A stretch of 64,000 nt of DNA from Deinococcales bacterium (GTDB taxonomy: Bacteria > Deinococcota > Deinococci > Deinococcales > JAAFIG01). Under the pieces are notes generated by a model. That model saw only the letters and a program-made list of their open reading frames with translations, was not told the DNA's origin and searched no databases. The stretch spans positions 1 through 64,000 of the forward strand of contig JANXTZ010000028.1 of NCBI GenBank assembly GCA_025352125.1, in the 5' to 3' direction. Positions 34,162 through 42,572 of the stretch are shown piece after piece (the stretch's first letter is position 1; every line of letters starts with the position of its first letter). A program made the position numbers and the translations under genes.

Positions 34162-35100
34162 ATGCCAACGCTCGCAATCCTGACTTCTGGCGGCGATTCG
34201 CCAGGCATGAACATGGCAATCTGGCAAGCCAATGCCGCCATGCAAGTCCTGGGCTGGCAAACGTTGGGCGTGAAAGAGGGTTTCACGGGCTTGTTGCGCG
34301 GCGATTTTCTCAAACTCGAGACATCCGACACCATGCGTTACACCCGTTACGGCGGCACGTTTTTGGCTTCGTCTCGGGACCCTGATTTTGCCCTAAAAAT
34401 TCCTGAAGCCATTGATCAACTCGAGCAAGCTGGCATCACGCACTTGCTGGTGCTCGGCGGCAACGGCTCGATCCGTGGCGCGGCGGCGCTGGCAAACACT
34501 GGCATCAAAGTCATTGGGATTCCTGCCACCATCGACAACGACGTGGCGGGCTCAAATGATTCAATCGGTTTTGACACCGCCTGCAATTTTGGCTTGCAGA
34601 TGATCGACCAATTCCGTGACACGCTCGAGGCACTGCCAAGGTTGTGCGTGCTCGAGACTCTGGGCGGCGACAGCGGATTTTTGGCGCTTGAGATTGCCCG
34701 TGCGGGAGGTGCGGATTGTGCGTTGTTGCCCGAGCATCCAATCTCGAGTTTGGAGCTTTTACAGATCACCCAAGCCGCCATCAAACACCATCACTATGCC
34801 CTGATTGTTGCCAGCGAAGGCTACGAGGACCTCGAGCAAACCGTGCTCAACCTCGAGCGGGAGACTGGCTTGCGCCTTCGGTTTTCCAGACCCTCACACG
34901 CCATGCGGGGTGGTCGTCCGAGCAGCCACGACCGGTCTTTGGCGGCAGCACTGGCACTGGCGGCTTGCAACGCACTGACAAAGGGCGAATCTGGCATGAT
35001 GGGCTGGCAGGATGGCAAAGCGAAACGACTTGATTTTAAAGACATTCCCAATCAAAAAATATTAAAAATGGAAAATCAAAAGAAGAATCCCGAGACATAA
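34162..35100 (+). CDS. 6-phosphofructokinase-like protein with altered Mg-binding residue
   Basis: This 312-residue protein starts at the ATG at 34162 (TGAGG 7 nt upstream; a TTG four codons earlier is less likely). PfkA features are 'TSGGDSPGMN' (usually GGDAPGMN), 'IPATIDNDVAGSNDSIGFDTA' with the catalytic Asp, and 'VLETLGGDSGFLA'. In the place of the canonical GGDGS, whose Asp (103 in E. coli) binds magnesium, this protein has GGNGS. The codon is AAC, so the change is real in the sequence given. A weaker or different activity, for example on another sugar phosphate, is possible. It lies between the transporter and two aldolase genes, consistent with making a bisphosphate for cleavage. Confidence 0.85.
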   Translation: MPTLAILTSGGDSPGMNMAIWQANAAMQVLGWQTLGVKEGFTGLLRGDFLKLETSDTMRYTRYGGTFLASSRDPDFALKIPEAIDQLEQAGITHLLVLGGNGSIRGAAALANTGIKVIGIPATIDNDVAGSNDSIGFDTACNFGLQMIDQFRDTLEALPRLCVLETLGGDSGFLALEIARAGGADCALLPEHPISSLELLQITQAAIKHHHYALIVASEGYEDLEQTVLNLERETGLRLRFSRPSHAMRGGRPSSHDRSLAAALALAACNALTKGESGMMGWQDGKAKRLDFKDIPNQKILKMENQKKNPET

Positions 35101-35155
35101 AATTCACGTAGGGATGGTCTCAGACTACACATCAAACCACCCAGGAGGAAATACC

Positions 35156-36010
35156 ATGCCATTGGTCACCGCAAACGACGTTCTGATTCCCGCTCGAGCC
35201 GGCGGTTATGCCGTCGGTGCTTTTAACTGCATCAACCTCGAGTTTGTTGGCGCGTGCATTGCCGCCGCCGAACTCGAGAACAGCCCCGTGATGATTGCCA
35301 CGACCACGGGCGCGTTGAAGTACGCGAGTTGGGTTGGTTTTCCCGCAGCGATTCGGGCAATGGCAGAGGCGAGCAGGGTGCCTGTGGTCTTGCACCTCGA
35401 CCACGGTTTGAAACTCGAGGAGGTCGAACGGGCGCTGAAGGCGGGGTTTTCGAGCATCATGATTGACGCCTCGCATTGTTCGTTTGAGGAGAACGTGAAA
35501 CTGACCAAGCAAGCCGCCGATCTGGCACACGAGTACAACGTCAGCCTCGAGGCGGAAATTGGGCAGATTGGCGGCAAGGAGGATGACATTGTGGCGGATG
35601 AGGCACTGACCGACCCTGGCGTGGTGGCGGAATTTGTGCGTTTGACGGGCTTGGATATTCTCGCGCCCGCCTTCGGTTCGGCGCACCAAAAAACCCGTGG
35701 CGAGATCAGTCTGGACTTACCGCGACTCGAGAAAATTGCGGCGGCAACACCACTGCCTTTGGTGCTTCATGGTGGTTCTGGTGTGCCGTTTGAAGCCATG
35801 CGGCAAGTGATTGCCAGGGGTGTGGCGAAAGTGAATTTGGGAACGGAACTCCAAAAAACCTTCTCGGGCAAATTGCGTGAATCGCTCGAGATGAACCCAA
35901 CTGAATGGGATGGGCGAAAACTCTTCAAACCGAGCATTGAAACATTAACAGGCGTGGTGCGTGACCGCATGAAAACCATCGGCTCAAGCGGCAAGGGTGG
36001 TGTGGCATGA
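35156..36010 (+). CDS. Class II fructose/tagatose-bisphosphate aldolase
   Basis: This 284-residue protein starts at the ATG at 35156 behind AGGAGG. The zinc-dependent class II signature is clear: 'GGYAVGAFNCINLEF', 'PVVLHLDHGLKLEE' (Asp and His), 'SIMIDASHCSFEENV', 'LEAEIGQIGGKED', 'FGSAHQKTRGE' with a zinc His, 'LVLHGGSGVP' with the third zinc His, and 'VAKVNLGTEL'. It splits a ketose 1,6-bisphosphate into dihydroxyacetone phosphate and glyceraldehyde 3-phosphate. Whether fructose or tagatose bisphosphate (GatY/KbaY-like) is preferred cannot be read from sequence by eye. It overlaps the next aldolase gene by 4 bp. Confidence 0.93.
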   Translation: MPLVTANDVLIPARAGGYAVGAFNCINLEFVGACIAAAELENSPVMIATTTGALKYASWVGFPAAIRAMAEASRVPVVLHLDHGLKLEEVERALKAGFSSIMIDASHCSFEENVKLTKQAADLAHEYNVSLEAEIGQIGGKEDDIVADEALTDPGVVAEFVRLTGLDILAPAFGSAHQKTRGEISLDLPRLEKIAAATPLPLVLHGGSGVPFEAMRQVIARGVAKVNLGTELQKTFSGKLRESLEMNPTEWDGRKLFKPSIETLTGVVRDRMKTIGSSGKGGVA

Positions 36011-36840
36011 ACGCCAGATTGAAGCGTTTGATGGGCGCGGACGGCAAGTGTTTTGATGTCGCCATCGATCACGGTTTTTTTGGCGAACTCGGTTTTTTGG
36101 CGGGCATTGAAAACATGGATGCTGCCGTGAAAGCTGTGGTGGCGGCAGCACCCGACGCGGTGCAACTTAGCGTTGGGCAAGCCAGACGATTGCAAGCCGT
36201 ACCAGGCAAGCAAAAACCGTCCCTGGTGCTCAGAACCGATGTGGCAAATGTTTACGGCTCGAGTTTACCCGCAACACTTTTCAGTGAATTGATCGAACAG
36301 CCCCTCGAGCAAGCGCTGCGTCTGGATGCCGCGTGCGTGGTGGTGAATCTGTTCATGCTGCCAGGTCAACCCGAAGTTTTAAGAGCCTGCATTCAAAACA
36401 TCAACAAACTCAAACCGCAATGTGAACGTTACGGAATGCCCCTGATGATCGAACCGCTGGTGATGCAAGCCAACAACAAATCTGGCGGTTACTTGGTGGA
36501 TGGCACGCTCGAGAAAATTCTGCCCCTGGTGCGTCAAGCCGTTGAATTGGGCGCAGACATCATCAAAGCCGACCCTTGCGACAACGCACTCGAGTATCAC
36601 AAGGTCATTGAGATCGCGGGGGATGTTCCAGTCTTGGTGCGCGGTGGTGGGCGCGTCAGTGATCAGGAAATCCTCGAGCGAACGTTTGAACTGATGCAGC
36701 AGGGCGCGATGGGCATTGTTTACGGGCGCAACGTGATTCAACACGCCAAGCCAACGTTGATGACTCGAGCGTTGATGGCAATTGTGCATGACAACGCCAA
36801 ACCAGATCAGGCGCTTGCCATTCTGGAGGGCAATATATGA
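36007..36840 (+). CDS. DhnA/LsrF-type class I aldolase
   Basis: This 277-residue TIM-barrel protein of the DeoC/FbaB/LacD superfamily has an N-terminal 'CFDVAIDHGFFG', central 'ACVVVNLFMLPGQPEVL', 'YGMPLMIEPLVM', then 'LGADIIKADPCDN', where the Lys should form the Schiff base, and 'PVLVRGGGRVSDQEILERTFELMQQGAMGIVYGRNVIQH' as phosphate-binding end. The class I mechanism contrasts with the zinc enzyme encoded directly upstream (ATGA overlap). A dedicated substrate, for example a 6-deoxy- or keto-sugar phosphate produced by the adjacent oxidoreductase and kinase, is plausible. Also overlaps the next gene by 4 bp. Confidence 0.85.
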   Translation: MNARLKRLMGADGKCFDVAIDHGFFGELGFLAGIENMDAAVKAVVAAAPDAVQLSVGQARRLQAVPGKQKPSLVLRTDVANVYGSSLPATLFSELIEQPLEQALRLDAACVVVNLFMLPGQPEVLRACIQNINKLKPQCERYGMPLMIEPLVMQANNKSGGYLVDGTLEKILPLVRQAVELGADIIKADPCDNALEYHKVIEIAGDVPVLVRGGGRVSDQEILERTFELMQQGAMGIVYGRNVIQHAKPTLMTRALMAIVHDNAKPDQALAILEGNI

Positions 36841-37982
36841 GCAAGCAGGTGTTGAGATTTGGTGTGATCGGTTGCGGCTTGATGGGGCGCGAATTTGCCT
36901 CGGCGGCGGCACGTTGGGCGCACTTATTGGACATGGAAATCAAACCCGAAATTGTGGCGGTTTGTGATACCAACCCAAAATTGATGGAATGGTTCTCGGG
37001 TAACTTTGCAAGCGTCAAACAATGCACCGCCGACTTCAACGCGCTGCTCGAGAATCCTGAAATTGACGCGGTGTACTGCGCCGTGCCGCACAATTTGCAC
37101 CAAGATTTGTACCTGGCAATCATTCGGGCGGGGAAGCACCTGCTGGGCGAAAAACCGTTCGGCATGAATCTCGAGCAAAACACTGCGATTCTCCAGGAGT
37201 TAAAAAATCATCCCGAGTTGATCGTGCGTTGCTCGAGCGAATTTCCGTTCTTTCCAGCCGCGCAAAAGATTATCAACATGGCGCTCGAGAAAAAGTTTGG
37301 ACGGATCATTGAGGTCGAGGCGGGATTTCATCACTCGAGCGACCTTGACCCGAACAAGGCTATCAACTGGAAACGCATGATTGCTGTCAATGGCGAGTAC
37401 GGCGTGATGGGCGACCTGGGATTTCACACGGTGCACATTCCGTTTCGTTTGGGTTGGAAGCCGCAAAATGTTCGGGCAGTGCTGTCAAATATCATCACCG
37501 AACGACCTGACAGCACGGGCAAACTTGTGCCTTGCGAGACTTGGGACAACGCGCATCTGCTCTCGAGTGTTTTGCATGACGATTACGAATTCCCAATGGG
37601 TCTGAGCATGAAACGCATTGCGCCAGGCGAGCAGAACACGTGGTTTATCAAAATTGCTGGCACGGAACTCAGCGCCGAATTCAGCACCAAATACCCCAAG
37701 ACGCTGCGCACCATGCCCTATTCGAGCGGCGCGGCACAGGCTTGGCATGACCTTGATGTGGGTTATGACACGGCGTACCCGACCATCACGGGCAATATTT
37801 TTGAGTTTGGGCTTGGCGATGCAATCTTGCAAATGTGGGCGGCGTTCTGCGATGAGGTTGCGGGCAACACACCGCGCTTTCAGTGCGCCACCGCGCTCGA
37901 GGCGGCAAGCAGCCACAAGCTGTTCACCGCCGCCCTGGAGTCGCAACGCGCCAGTTCAGTGGTTGCGTTAGACTGGGAATAA
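36837..37982 (+). CDS. Gfo/Idh/MocA-family oxidoreductase
   Basis: This 381-residue protein has an N-terminal Rossmann fold 'LRFGVIGCGLMGREFASAAARWAHL', followed by the family's 'VYCAVPHNLHQDLYLAIIRAGKHLLGEKPFGMNL' with the catalytic Lys of EKP. The C-terminal alpha/beta domain has 'GVMGDLGFHTVHIPFRLG' supplying the His. Members oxidise or epimerise sugars, inositols and their phosphates with NAD(P). It is translationally coupled to the aldolase. The next gene, a PfkB kinase, starts 2 bp after its stop. The presence of a dehydrogenase suggests the imported sugar is first oxidised, or epimerised via a keto intermediate. Confidence 0.9.
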   Translation: MSKQVLRFGVIGCGLMGREFASAAARWAHLLDMEIKPEIVAVCDTNPKLMEWFSGNFASVKQCTADFNALLENPEIDAVYCAVPHNLHQDLYLAIIRAGKHLLGEKPFGMNLEQNTAILQELKNHPELIVRCSSEFPFFPAAQKIINMALEKKFGRIIEVEAGFHHSSDLDPNKAINWKRMIAVNGEYGVMGDLGFHTVHIPFRLGWKPQNVRAVLSNIITERPDSTGKLVPCETWDNAHLLSSVLHDDYEFPMGLSMKRIAPGEQNTWFIKIAGTELSAEFSTKYPKTLRTMPYSSGAAQAWHDLDVGYDTAYPTITGNIFEFGLGDAILQMWAAFCDEVAGNTPRFQCATALEAASSHKLFTAALESQRASSVVALDWE

Positions 37983-37984
37983 TC

Positions 37985-38965
37985 ATGAATTCAGACCCGC
38001 TCGAGGTGGTATCCACAGGTATTTTCGTTGCCGATTGCGTGGCGCGTCCAGTCGTTGGTACACCCGCCAAAGGCAAGCTCGAGCTTGTGGATTCGATAGG
38101 TTTGTACTCAGGTGGTTCTGCTGCCAGCACGGGTTACAGCTTGGCACGGTTTGGGATTCAAACGGCGGTGATCGGGCGCATTGGCAATGATGGCTTTGGC
38201 GATTTTATGCTGAACGAGACCAAACGTCACGGCGCTTTTTCCATGCTCGAGCGTGACGAAAATGCGGGAACTTCCTCGACGCTGGTCACCGTAGACGAGG
38301 ACGGCGAGCGTTCGTTTTTGCATTACATCGGCGCAAATGCAAACCTTCGACCCTCAAACATTTCACTGTTTGAATTAAAATCTCGAGGTACAAAAATTAT
38401 TCATGTTGCGGGTTATTTTGCACTTCCAGGCATGGAGGGCATTGACGGCAGCCCCACGCGTGACATGTTCAAGGACGCTCGAGGCTTGGGCATTCAAACG
38501 TCCTTGGACAGCGTCTGGGATGCTCGGGGTCGCTGGATGCAACTGATCGGCACGGTGCTGCCCGAAACCGATTACTTCTGCCCGAACCTTCAAGAGGCTC
38601 AAGCCATCACCAACCTGCCCGAAAGCGCCGCGCCGCTCGAGGTTGCCACGGCGTTGTTCGCGGCTGGGGTGCGCGAAATCGTGGCGCTCAAGATGGGCGA
38701 ACAGGGTTCATTCGTGATGGACAAAAACGGGAAGCATCACACGGTTGGCATCGCCAATGTGCCAAGCATTGACGGCACAGGTTCGGGCGATGCATTTATC
38801 GCTGGCTTCCTGGCGGCGCGTTTGAAGGGTTTGGGTTTGCTCGAGGCTGCCAAATGCGGAAACGCCGCAGGCGCGATGTGCGTGCGAGCCGTTGGCGCGA
38901 TGACCGGCATCACCGATTGGCAAGAATTAACACAGATTGCAGCCAGCATTCAGGAGGTTTTATGA
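37985..38965 (+). CDS. PfkB-family carbohydrate kinase
   Basis: This is a 326-residue protein from the ATG at 37985; the frame is open further upstream inside the oxidoreductase gene but that is not the start. The ribokinase fold is seen in 'VVSTGIFVADCVARPVVG', the di-Gly 'LYSGGSAASTGYSLARFGI', 'RIGNDGFGDFML', 'PETDYFCPNLQEAQAIT' and the catalytic 'SIDGTGSGDAFIAGFLAARLKG'. The substrate could be a ketose, a keto-deoxy sugar or inositol-derived acid. It overlaps the following isomerase gene by 4 bp, and AGGAGG for that gene lies inside its end. Confidence 0.9.
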   Translation: MNSDPLEVVSTGIFVADCVARPVVGTPAKGKLELVDSIGLYSGGSAASTGYSLARFGIQTAVIGRIGNDGFGDFMLNETKRHGAFSMLERDENAGTSSTLVTVDEDGERSFLHYIGANANLRPSNISLFELKSRGTKIIHVAGYFALPGMEGIDGSPTRDMFKDARGLGIQTSLDSVWDARGRWMQLIGTVLPETDYFCPNLQEAQAITNLPESAAPLEVATALFAAGVREIVALKMGEQGSFVMDKNGKHHTVGIANVPSIDGTGSGDAFIAGFLAARLKGLGLLEAAKCGNAAGAMCVRAVGAMTGITDWQELTQIAASIQEVL

Positions 38966-39648
38966 ATCGCAGCCAGATCAATTCAATCATTCGTGACGGT
39001 GAAATGTTCGCGCTCGAGCACGGGTTTAAACTGCCTCCGTTCGCGTTTTGGACCCCCGAAGACTGGGCGTCTAAGGGTTCTGAATGCCGCGAAATTGCCC
39101 AGAACGGCTTGGGCTGGGATGTCACCGATTTTGGATTGAGCGATTACGCCAACAAAGGCGTGCTGCTGTTCACGGTTCGCAATGGCAAACTCGAGAATCT
39201 GAAAACGGGCAAGGGCAAAATTTACTGCGAAAAAATTTTGATCTGCAAACCCAACCAACTGGTGTTGCACCATTATCACAAATCAAAAACCGAAGACATC
39301 ATCAACCGTGGCGGTGGCACGCTCGAGATTGTGCTGCACTGGGCGAATAAACAGAATCAATTTACCGACCAATCCATTACAGTTTCTTGTGATGGCACTC
39401 AGCGCACTGTTGAGGCTGGCGGTGTGGTGCTGCTGGCGCCTGGGGAAAGCATCACACTCGAGCCTTACATGTACCATCAGTTTCGGGCGCTTGGTAGCGC
39501 GGTGCTGGCTGGCGAGGTTTCAACGGTCAACGATGACGCGAACGATAATTTTTTTCTCGAGGCTGTTGGACGGTTTCCGACCATAGTTGAAGACGAAATG
39601 CCGTATCGGTTGTTGATGACCGAATACGGCACGTTTTACAAACCTTGA
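38962..39648 (+). CDS. D-lyxose ketol-isomerase-like cupin enzyme
   Basis: This is a 228-residue cupin-fold protein of the D-lyxose isomerase family (DUF1498). Key signs are 'LGWDVTDFGLSDY', metal ligands in 'LVLHHYHKSKTEDIINRGGGTLEIVLHW' and 'ESITLEPYMYHQFRALG', and the ending 'RLLMTEYGTFY'. Characterised members interconvert D-lyxose with D-xylulose and D-mannose with D-fructose, using manganese. It is the last gene of the plus-strand sugar operon and converges, with 12 bp between stops, on the Ig-like lipoprotein gene. With the FGGY kinase it could feed D-xylulose 5-phosphate to the phosphoketolase encoded at 57,961. Confidence 0.88.
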   Translation: MNRSQINSIIRDGEMFALEHGFKLPPFAFWTPEDWASKGSECREIAQNGLGWDVTDFGLSDYANKGVLLFTVRNGKLENLKTGKGKIYCEKILICKPNQLVLHHYHKSKTEDIINRGGGTLEIVLHWANKQNQFTDQSITVSCDGTQRTVEAGGVVLLAPGESITLEPYMYHQFRALGSAVLAGEVSTVNDDANDNFFLEAVGRFPTIVEDEMPYRLLMTEYGTFYKP

Positions 39649-39660
39649 AGCTCGAGCGGC

Positions 39661-41328
39661 TTACTTGAATTCACTTGCCCAGACATGCGGACCAAATTGC
39701 AAATACACCGCCAAAGCATTTCCAGCCGAATCCATTGCCACTTGCGGGGGTGGCAGAACGGTGTTTTGTGGGTTTGACGGCTGAAGCCCTTTGGCGGTCA
39801 ACCAACCCGAATCTGCCAGGTAACGGTTGAATTCCAGAGCACCATTCTCATGCGTCCAAACGGCGATGGCATTGCCCGCAGGATCAACCGCCACTTGAGG
39901 CGCGATGTCGTTGTTGAAAAGTCCCGGCTCGAGTGGCGTCGGTGTTTCCCAACCCACCCCAAACTTAAAGCGATTTGACCAGACATCGTAAAAACTTGGT
40001 TTTGTCGGGTTTTGCTGCAACCAAACCGCAATCGCGTTTCCTTTGGCGTCTAAGCCAACCCGAGCCTGACCCGCATAACCCGTGTCGCTGTTCAAGGCTG
40101 GTATCCGACCTGCGGCACTCCAACCCGTCCCAGGCGTGTAGAGGCTGTGCCAGACATGCCAGTAACCCACGGTTTGGTTTGGTGGTACGAAGGTTTCTTC
40201 AATCTGATCCCAGACGACCACCGCGTTGCCATTGGCGTTGATGCCAAGATGGGGATTGGCGGCGGCGGCGCTTTCAAGCTCGAGCGGAAAGGCAACGTCC
40301 CAACCGGTGATGGGGCTGTAGAGGTTGCCCCAGATGCTGGGTTTCACCGATCCCGCGTCCTGGGTCCAGACCACATGGGCAGTGCCACCCGAATCCATGG
40401 CAACCTCGGGATAGTTTGCATTGCCCGTGTCATTGGTTTCGATCAACTTTGGTATACCCCAACCCGCTTCAGGGGCATAGACATTCGCCCAGACGTTGGC
40501 TCGAGTACCGTCGTTTTGCGCCCAGGCGGCGATGGCTTTGCCGCTCGCGTTCATGGCGATGACTGGGTTGACCGCCGTGCGAATCTCTTCGCTTTCGATG
40601 GCTTCGGGAGCGCTCCAGCCACCGCTGGGCGTGTAACGGCTCGCCAAAATATCATGACGACCTGCCACGGCTTCAGACTGATCCCAAACCGCAATGGCAT
40701 TGCCCGAATTGTCCACCGCGACCCGAGGGCTGGAACGGTACTTTGGGGTCTGGGTTTCGATTTGTTGGGCTGTTCCCCAACCTGTCCCTGGCGTGTAATG
40801 ATTTGCCCAGAGGTAAGCGCTCGTCGCACCTGGAAAAGACACCCAGACCGCCGTGGCGCTGCCACCTGGCGCCATTGCCAGTTGCGGTGTCGAATCGGTC
40901 AGTTCTGGATTGTCAATCTGTTGGTTGTCGTGCCAAACGCCGTCTCGGGTCGTAAAATTCCAGCTTGCGCCCGCAAAGGCATTTCCTGCCAAATCTTTCA
41001 AGCTGCCCAGCGAGGCTTGATAGCTTGTTCTCAAATTTAAAGCGGGATGCCCGATGGTGATGGTGTCCCTGTTGAGGCTTGGATTGATTGCAATATTTTG
41101 ACTGCCGCCAACCTGTTTCAGGTTGACATTCGTGCCAAGCGTGCTCGGGTCTAAATTTTCGCTGAAACCTGCCGTGATCGGACTTTGCAAATCCACATTG
41201 GTCGCATTTGTGACCGGCAACGTGGAGATCAGCGTCGGAGGCGCTTTGTCTGGAGGATCAACGATTGAACCATTGCCATTGCAGGCGAACAATACACCAA
41301 CCAAGATGCTGCACCCCCAAATTTTCAT
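39661..41328 (-). CDS. Secreted lipoprotein with Ig-like domain and beta-propeller-like repeats
   Basis: This 555-residue protein has a signal peptide ending in a lipobox (GVLFAC near residue 16), so it is probably membrane-anchored and exposed. Residues about 28-130 form an SbsA-type Ig-like domain (Big_5: 'PPTLISTLPVTNATNVDLQSPITAGFSENLD', 'LKDLAGNAFAGASWNFTT'). The rest has about seven repeats of the type W-G-x-x-x-x-I-E, P-x-V-A-x-D-x-x-G-N-A-x-A-V-W, each about 55-60 residues, resembling a beta-propeller. It may bind polysaccharide or surface glycans. It is preceded by AGGAGG and its own promoter region (41,329-41,490), downstream of the arabinanase gene. Confidence 0.85.
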   Translation of the reverse strand: MKIWGCSILVGVLFACNGNGSIVDPPDKAPPTLISTLPVTNATNVDLQSPITAGFSENLDPSTLGTNVNLKQVGGSQNIAINPSLNRDTITIGHPALNLRTSYQASLGSLKDLAGNAFAGASWNFTTRDGVWHDNQQIDNPELTDSTPQLAMAPGGSATAVWVSFPGATSAYLWANHYTPGTGWGTAQQIETQTPKYRSSPRVAVDNSGNAIAVWDQSEAVAGRHDILASRYTPSGGWSAPEAIESEEIRTAVNPVIAMNASGKAIAAWAQNDGTRANVWANVYAPEAGWGIPKLIETNDTGNANYPEVAMDSGGTAHVVWTQDAGSVKPSIWGNLYSPITGWDVAFPLELESAAAANPHLGINANGNAVVVWDQIEETFVPPNQTVGYWHVWHSLYTPGTGWSAAGRIPALNSDTGYAGQARVGLDAKGNAIAVWLQQNPTKPSFYDVWSNRFKFGVGWETPTPLEPGLFNNDIAPQVAVDPAGNAIAVWTHENGALEFNRYLADSGWLTAKGLQPSNPQNTVLPPPQVAMDSAGNALAVYLQFGPHVWASEFK

Positions 41329-41490
41329 AAAAGCCTCCTAAACTCGAACGCTTTCAAGCTTAATTGGGGCTTGGTCATATCACGGTCACAAAAAAACGAA
41401 CCTATTCAAAAACAGCGCAAGTACACGTGGGCATACCCAAGGCGGTTTCGCCGATAATCTGATTTTCGCAATTTTCAAAGATGAAACGAT

Positions 41491-42519
41491 TTAGTTCAAT
41501 CCCAACCAGCCATCTTTGCCAAAGGTCAGCGTCTCCACCTGAAATTTGGTCGCCCCAAACGCATCGGCATCGTAATAGTGATAAACCATGCGAATCGTGC
41601 CGTTGTCGTCAAACACGGTTTGTCCGCCGGGTCCGTGAATGTTGTCATGACCCTCGAGCACCAGATCACCGTCACCCGCCATCATGATCCATCCATCGCG
41701 GCGCACATACGGTCCGGTAATGTTTTTGGATCGTCCCATCTTAATTTTGTAATTGCTGTTCGCGCCCTGGCAGCACCTGTCAAACGAGACAAACAGATAG
41801 TAATAACCCTTTTGGTAGATCAAACTGGCGGCTTCAATCGCACCGCCACTGCGCGAGGCGAGCGGGTAGAGCTTGGTGTCCTGGCTCGAGAGCATGTTGG
41901 TTTTCGCGTCAAGTTTTCGCATTTTGATGCCGTCCCAGTACGACCCGAACGCCAGCCACGGCTGACCCTTTGCATCGACCACGCGGTTGGCATCAATCGC
42001 GTTCCAGTTGTCGCCTTTATGTGACCGAATGACCATGCCTTCATCGACCCACTTGTATTTTGGGTCGCTCGGGTCGAGCGTGACGTTGCTTGCCAGACCA
42101 ATCACAGAATCGTTCTTGCCAAAGTGCGATGCGGCGTAATAAACCAAGTATTTGCCGCCCACATAAGAAATATCGGGTGCCCAGAGGTTGGGGACTTTGC
42201 CAATTTCTTTGGCAATCCAGGTTGGCAGCGCGTTGAACATCGTGCCAACAAATTCCCAGTTCTGCATGTCGCTCGAGCGACGGATTTGCACGCTGCCCTC
42301 GCCCAGACCGTTTTCGTCACCGGTGGCAAAAACGTAATAAAAATTGCCCGCTTTGATCATGCTGGGGTCGTGGGCGCGAATGTCGCCGCTCAATTCGGGT
42401 TTCGTGGTTTTTTGCGTAACCCCATTCTCGAGCGTCAAGCCAAATCCGAGCACACCGATTGTCAACACCAGTGCTTTGAACCTCGAGATTGATCCTCTGG
42501 GGGTGGTTATGTTTGACAT
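41491..42519 (-). CDS. abnA: Endo-1,5-alpha-L-arabinanase, GH43
   Basis: This 342-residue protein has an N-terminal hydrophobic segment (about 13-30) that suggests secretion. The five-bladed GH43 propeller shows the catalytic base in 'IRAHDPSMIKAGNFYYVFATG', 'VPNLWAPDISYVGGKYLVYYAAS', 'NAIDANRVVDAKGQPWLAFGSYWDGI' with the pKa-modulating Asp, and the acid Glu in 'RSGGAIEAASLIYQKGYYYLFVSFD'. It would cut the arabinan side chains of pectin. It is the last gene of the arabinose operon, 53 bp after araA. Its product and the decayed arabinofuranosidase upstream of araB show that the operon served arabinan degradation. Confidence 0.92.
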   Translation of the reverse strand: MSNITTPRGSISRFKALVLTIGVLGFGLTLENGVTQKTTKPELSGDIRAHDPSMIKAGNFYYVFATGDENGLGEGSVQIRRSSDMQNWEFVGTMFNALPTWIAKEIGKVPNLWAPDISYVGGKYLVYYAASHFGKNDSVIGLASNVTLDPSDPKYKWVDEGMVIRSHKGDNWNAIDANRVVDAKGQPWLAFGSYWDGIKMRKLDAKTNMLSSQDTKLYPLASRSGGAIEAASLIYQKGYYYLFVSFDRCCQGANSNYKIKMGRSKNITGPYVRRDGWIMMAGDGDLVLEGHDNIHGPGGQTVFDDNGTIRMVYHYYDADAFGATKFQVETLTFGKDGWLGLN

Positions 42520-42572
42520 GGTTGCCTCTGTTTCTGTTTGGAATGTTCAGGGCGAAAATACGGTGCTCGAGT

